Source of the DNA: Elusimicrobiota bacterium
GTDB taxonomy: Bacteria > Elusimicrobiota > Elusimicrobia > FEN-1173
NCBI GenBank assembly: GCA_016721625.1
Contig: JADKHR010000001.1
Location: 2,542,001 to 2,606,000, forward strand
Direction of reading: 5' to 3'
Length of the DNA stretch: 64,000 nt
A program made the position numbers and the translations under genes. Each line of letters opens with the position of its first letter. Within the stretch, counting starts at the first letter, position 1. Positions 61,253-64,000 of this stretch are shown here, piece after piece. The notes below the pieces were generated by a model. The model was not told where the DNA came from, did not search any database, and saw only the letters and a list, made by a program, of their open reading frames with translations.

Positions 61253-62620
61253 ATGTATGCGATTGGGGAGTTCCGGTTTTTGGTGGCCACGACGCCGGAC
61301 CTGCTGGACGCCGTCCACCGGCTCCGCTACCAGGTCTATGTGGAGGAGTACGGCTACGAGAAACCCGAAGATCACCCCGCAGGGCTGGAGAAAGACGCCT
61401 TCGATTCCCGCGCCATCCACATGGCCGCCCTGGACGGCCAGGGGCGGGTGGTGGGCACCATCCGGTTGATCCTCAACTCCGAGCTGGGTTTGCCCGCCTT
61501 ACAGCTCGTGGAATCCCACTACCAGGACAAAAATCCCTCCTCCAAGAAGATTGTGGAGGTCTCCCGCTTCGCGCTCACGCGGTCCCTGCGGGGCAAGGCG
61601 GGAGAGGAGGGGTTCCGGGAACTGGACTTTTACTTGCGGAAGCTGTCGGTGAAACCCCCCGCGACGGCGGAGGGGCTGGACAACCGGGTGATCGTGCTCT
61701 TGGGTCTGATTCACCTGATGTTCACGGTGATGCGCGCGATCCACGCCACCGACCTCTACATCATGGCGGAGCGGCGACTGTGGCTCCTATTGAAACACCA
61801 CAAGATGAAGTTCCGCCAGGTGAGCCCGGAGATCGATTACCACGGCAAACGGGCCTGTTTCGTGGCGCGATCGGTGGACGTGGCTGAACCCATGCTGGGG
61901 TTCCGCCGGGTGTTGACCCAAACCCTAGCGCGGACGGGCGCCCCGGCGAACCAATTCCAATTGCCGGCGCTTTTGGAGGCGGAAAGTTTCGACCTGGCGG
62001 GGTTCCGGTTCCAGGTGGCGAGTTCGGAGGCGGTGTTGGAGAAGGTCAGGGGCCTGAACCCTCCGGAACGAAGGGAGGGGCTATCCATTCAATTGGCGGC
62101 CCTGGACCGAGAGGGCCGGGCGGCGGGGGCGGTGCGGTTGGTGTTGAACGCGCCAGGGAGTTCGAAGAAGGAAGGGGCGATCGCGGGGTTCGCCCTGGCG
62201 CCGGAACATCGGGTGCCGATCCAGGGGGTATTGGACCCCGACGGCGGGCCGCTCTCTGTGCGGGAATGTCGGAAGGCCGCGGTGGTGGCGCTCGGGCTGA
62301 TGCGTCTGCTCTACTGGGTGGGCAAAGGGCTCCGGCTAACCACCTGGCGGGTGAACCTCCCGGATTCCCTCGTCGGGATGATGGAGGGCCAGGGCATCGT
62401 CCTCCACGCGCTCGGGTCCGGAAACTACCAAATCCGGTTGTCGGAAGTGGAGGGACGGCTCCTCCACTTCCAGGGACTGCGGGAGAGTTTTAAGGAGATC
62501 CTCGCACAACGCCAGGGGAGGCGATCACCCCTGGAAGAATTACTAAATCGCTTCGAAGCGCGGGAAGAATCTCTTGAGCTAACCTCCCCAGGGGCCGTGT
62601 TTGGGGCTCGGGTCGTCTGA
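61253..62620 (+). CDS. Tandem LuxI/exosortase-associated acyltransferase (GNAT-like)
   Basis: 455 residues with two related halves. The first (1-215) matches autoinducer-synthase and PEP-CTERM/exosortase-type acyltransferases: 'LRYQVYVEEYGYEKPEDHPAGLEKDAFDSRAIHMAALDGQGRVVGTIRLILNS', 'VESHYQDKNPSSKKIVEVSRFAL', keeping the R, D, E and R residues expected for an acyl-CoA/ACP-dependent transferase. The second half (about 240-445) repeats this plan in degenerate form ('IQLAALDREGRAAGAVRLVLNAPG', 'FALAPEHRV') and lacks the acidic core. It may transfer an acyl group to an amino compound or signalling backbone. GGGGAGG is just before ATG 61253; it follows the glycosyltransferase by 2 bases. Confidence 0.85.
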   Translation: MYAIGEFRFLVATTPDLLDAVHRLRYQVYVEEYGYEKPEDHPAGLEKDAFDSRAIHMAALDGQGRVVGTIRLILNSELGLPALQLVESHYQDKNPSSKKIVEVSRFALTRSLRGKAGEEGFRELDFYLRKLSVKPPATAEGLDNRVIVLLGLIHLMFTVMRAIHATDLYIMAERRLWLLLKHHKMKFRQVSPEIDYHGKRACFVARSVDVAEPMLGFRRVLTQTLARTGAPANQFQLPALLEAESFDLAGFRFQVASSEAVLEKVRGLNPPERREGLSIQLAALDREGRAAGAVRLVLNAPGSSKKEGAIAGFALAPEHRVPIQGVLDPDGGPLSVRECRKAAVVALGLMRLLYWVGKGLRLTTWRVNLPDSLVGMMEGQGIVLHALGSGNYQIRLSEVEGRLLHFQGLRESFKEILAQRQGRRSPLEELLNRFEAREESLELTSPGAVFGARVV

Positions 62621-62628
62621 GAAATTTC

Positions 62629-63297
62629 CTATTCCACTTGACCCATCCGGCGGGCGGGCAGGCCTCCCCAGATCTCCCGAGGAGGGATCACCGTGGATTT
62701 GGGAACCACCGCCCCCGCCGCGATCACGGCGCCTTCCCCCACCGTGACGCCGCCCAGGATCACCGCGTTGACGCCGATCACGGCGTTGTCTCCGATCCGG
62801 ATGGGGCTGTGCGACACCCGGTTCGCTCCTTCGATCGCGTGGGGGATCAGGGAGGATTGGTATCCCATAATCACATGGTCTCCCACCGTGACGAAACGCG
62901 GATCAAATATCATGCCGGCGCCGGGGTAAGTGTTTCGACCCAGTCGCGCGCCAAAAAGCGAAAAGAAAAGTCGGGTGAGAGGGATGGGGATCATTCCCGA
63001 AAAAGCGAGCGGATAGAACAGGCAAAACAAAAACGGCAAATAGAACACATGGTAGATGAACTCCTGCCGAGACCCCGGGGGAACGTCCCCCTCCCGCAGG
63101 GGGAAAAAGCCCATCAACGCGCGGTGGATTCCTAAGCCCACGATCACCCAGGCCGTGGCGAAAGCGAAGAAATACAAAAAGGGCCCCGCCCCGGGCAACC
63201 GGGGAACAAGGAGTCTGGCGATTCCTCCGGCAACTCCCATCCAAATCCCCATCAGAACAAAAGCGGCGATCCTTTGAGGCCACGGGATATTCCGCAC
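62629..63297 (-). CDS. Membrane left-handed beta-helix acyltransferase, copy 2
   Basis: 222 residues from the GTG at 63297, chosen because 'RNIPWPQRIAAFVLMGIWMGVAGG' aligns with the start of copy 1 (57903) and AGGGGAAA lies about 10 bases upstream; the longer open frame to 63456 lacks support. It has N-terminal membrane helices ('FLYFFAFATAWVIVGLG', 'FLFCLFYPLAFSG') and LbetaH repeats ('VIMGYQSSLIPHAIEGA', 'IRIGDNAVIGVNAVILGGVTVGEGAVIAAGAVV'). Convergent with the preceding gene, ending 8 bases from its stop. Its promoter lies at 63501-63529. Confidence 0.85.
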   Translation of the reverse strand: MRNIPWPQRIAAFVLMGIWMGVAGGIARLLVPRLPGAGPFLYFFAFATAWVIVGLGIHRALMGFFPLREGDVPPGSRQEFIYHVFYLPFLFCLFYPLAFSGMIPIPLTRLFFSLFGARLGRNTYPGAGMIFDPRFVTVGDHVIMGYQSSLIPHAIEGANRVSHSPIRIGDNAVIGVNAVILGGVTVGEGAVIAAGAVVPKSTVIPPREIWGGLPARRMGQVE

Positions 63298-63500
63298 GTG
63301 AGTTTCCCCTTTTTCGACTTGGTCCTCGTCCCGGTCAACGAAACCCGCAAAAGGGGCCATCGCCCCTCCCCGACCGGACGCTCCTCCCGGCTCCCGTTTT
63401 CTGCAGAGGACCGAGCCCTTGCGCAAGATGGCTCGAGGAATGGGTGCCACGGTCAATCCATCCTCCCCTTTGGATGCAGTGGGCGACGGGTTGAATCATC

Positions 63501-63529
63501 ATTCTACTCGTCTGACACTGGACGTGCAA
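63501..63529 (-). promoter_or_regulatory. Promoter of acyltransferase copy 2
   Basis: Minus strand TTGCAC (complement of 63524-63529), 17 bases, TAGAAT (complement of 63501-63506). The start codon is about 200 bases downstream, leaving a long leader. Confidence 0.55.
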
Positions 63530-63720
63530 GGGAGCGGGGAGGTTTGCGCGAGAGACCTGCGGCGTTGGTCTGGTCTACGAAATGATCGTCCACTGGCGGA
63601 TGTTGTAGCCGCTCCGGAGAACCGGTGCGGCCCAAAGCCTACGGGGACTGGGCGTGGTATCCCTCCGCATGGAGGAACACCCGCGAAGAAGAGTTCCTCG
63701 TTGCGGGCAACGCGATCCCC

Positions 63721-63749
63721 TTGACTGGGTGGGGTTCCCCCGTTAGACT
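63721..63749 (+). promoter_or_regulatory. Promoter for the final glycosyltransferase gene
   Basis: TTGACT (63721-63726), 17 bases, TAGACT (63744-63749), then 6 bases to ATG 63756, with no Shine-Dalgarno site: leaderless layout. Confidence 0.65.
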
Positions 63750-63755
63750 ACTGTT

Positions 63756-64000
63756 ATGAGCGGAAAGCGGGTCCTTTTCGTCGCCGAGGCCGTGACCCTG
63801 GCCCATGTGGGGCGCATGGTGAGCTTGGCGGCGGGGCCCCGCAAGGTTGCCCACCCTCCGGCGCCGGACCGGCTGGAATTGCACGTTTCTCCTTATTTCT
63901 CGGGCCAAGAAACCTGCCGGCCGGCGGACCTGGTGATTCATAATGGCGGGAGCGGGAGCGTCAATCAATGCCTTCTGGGGGGCGTTCCATTCATCGGGGT
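63756..64000 (+). CDS. Internally deleted glycosyltransferase paralogue, cut by window end
   Basis: Opens 'GKRVLFVAEAVTLAHVGRMVSLA', a clear relative of the start of the glycosyltransferase at 59871, but after about 28 residues it jumps to the donor domain ('LHVSPYFSGQETCRPADLVIHNGGSGSVNQCLLGGVPFIG'), which in the full-length gene lies near residue 275-325. About 245 residues are missing while the reading frame stays open to base 64000. This can be a real internal deletion, a minimal donor-domain protein, or a collapsed assembly between similar stretches. It has a good leaderless promoter. Confidence 0.7.
   Translation, partial: MSGKRVLFVAEAVTLAHVGRMVSLAAGPRKVAHPPAPDRLELHVSPYFSGQETCRPADLVIHNGGSGSVNQCLLGGVPFIG

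Larger units (their letters stand above)
63298..63755. other. Intergenic region with divergent promoters
   Basis: 458 bases without a convincing gene. It holds the minus-strand promoter for the acyltransferase (63501-63529) with a 200-base leader, and the plus-strand promoter for the final gene (63721-63749). Small open frames on the minus strand (63335-63529) have no homology or Shine-Dalgarno support. Confidence 0.6.

Noticed and set aside
63335..63529. 64-residue minus-strand ORF or N-terminal extension of the second beta-helix acyltransferase
   Set aside because: Copy 1 of the acyltransferase starts at the MRNIPW equivalent, and the extension has no homology or ribosome-binding site; it is more likely leader RNA.

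Overview
The window is GC-rich, gene-dense bacterial DNA. PorV/PorQ-like outer-membrane protein, a secreted beta-barrel protein, periplasmic sensor domains and several signal peptides point to a double-membraned bacterium. The mix of genes and the weak similarity of most accessory proteins to well-known lineages would fit Elusimicrobiota or another deep Gram-negative phylum; this is an inference, not shown directly. Genes are packed with ATGA, GTGA or TGATG overlaps. Several transcription units without a Shine-Dalgarno site have a -10 box 6-7 bases before the start codon, which suggests leaderless mRNAs.

Layout. 1-3000 (+): a cut-off glycerophosphodiester phosphodiesterase, queG and a frameshifted MidA-like methyltransferase. 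2827-6804 (-): a four-gene ATGA-coupled operon of FIST sensor, secreted TPR protein, membrane CHASE protein and secreted alpha/beta hydrolase. 6857-8700 (+): small conserved genes (thiamine-binding-like, NYN RNase, sfsA, ybaB). 8776-12125: a large hybrid histidine kinase behind a possible coupled leader peptide. 12224-22891: a long co-directional housekeeping run ribD-ribE-ribBA-ribH-nusB-ligA-recX-purH-alaS. 22912-23349: four exact 90-bp repeats that copy the 5' end of the tRNA-Arg(CCG) gene lying at their end. 23489-32681: envelope genes (TIM-barrel protein, sppA, Yip1, lemA, GIDE), a DegT-type aminotransferase, an ATP-cone/uridine-kinase fusion and a ClpS-like adaptor.

33121-36184 looks foreign: decayed DNA, a small beta-barrel protein and a beta-helix (tail-spike-like) protein, bracketed by a 17-bp direct repeat. 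Then come rplM-rpsI, a TPR protein, a LysR regulator coupled to glutamate synthase gltB-gltD (three single-base frameshifts), a cytoplasmic GAF/PAS kinase, tldD and an Fe-S RecB/Cas4-like nuclease. A 168-bp near-perfect palindrome with TTAA ends sits between the nuclease and the convergent cNMP-patatin gene. 57721-51884 (-) is a surface operon: FG-GAP adhesin with FlgD-like tail, PorV-like/TPR protein, histidine kinase and response regulator.

The right end (57903-64000) is an accessory cluster: left-handed beta-helix acyltransferase, radical SAM/SPASM enzyme, UGT-type glycosyltransferase, a tandem LuxI/exosortase-type acyl transferase, then a second copy of the acyltransferase and a second, internally deleted glycosyltransferase. 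It could make or decorate an acylated, glycosylated small molecule or lipid and is the best candidate here for an undescribed system.

Six genes carry single-base indels, mostly in short homopolymers, while their reading frames are otherwise clean. Sequence errors explain this better than true decay.
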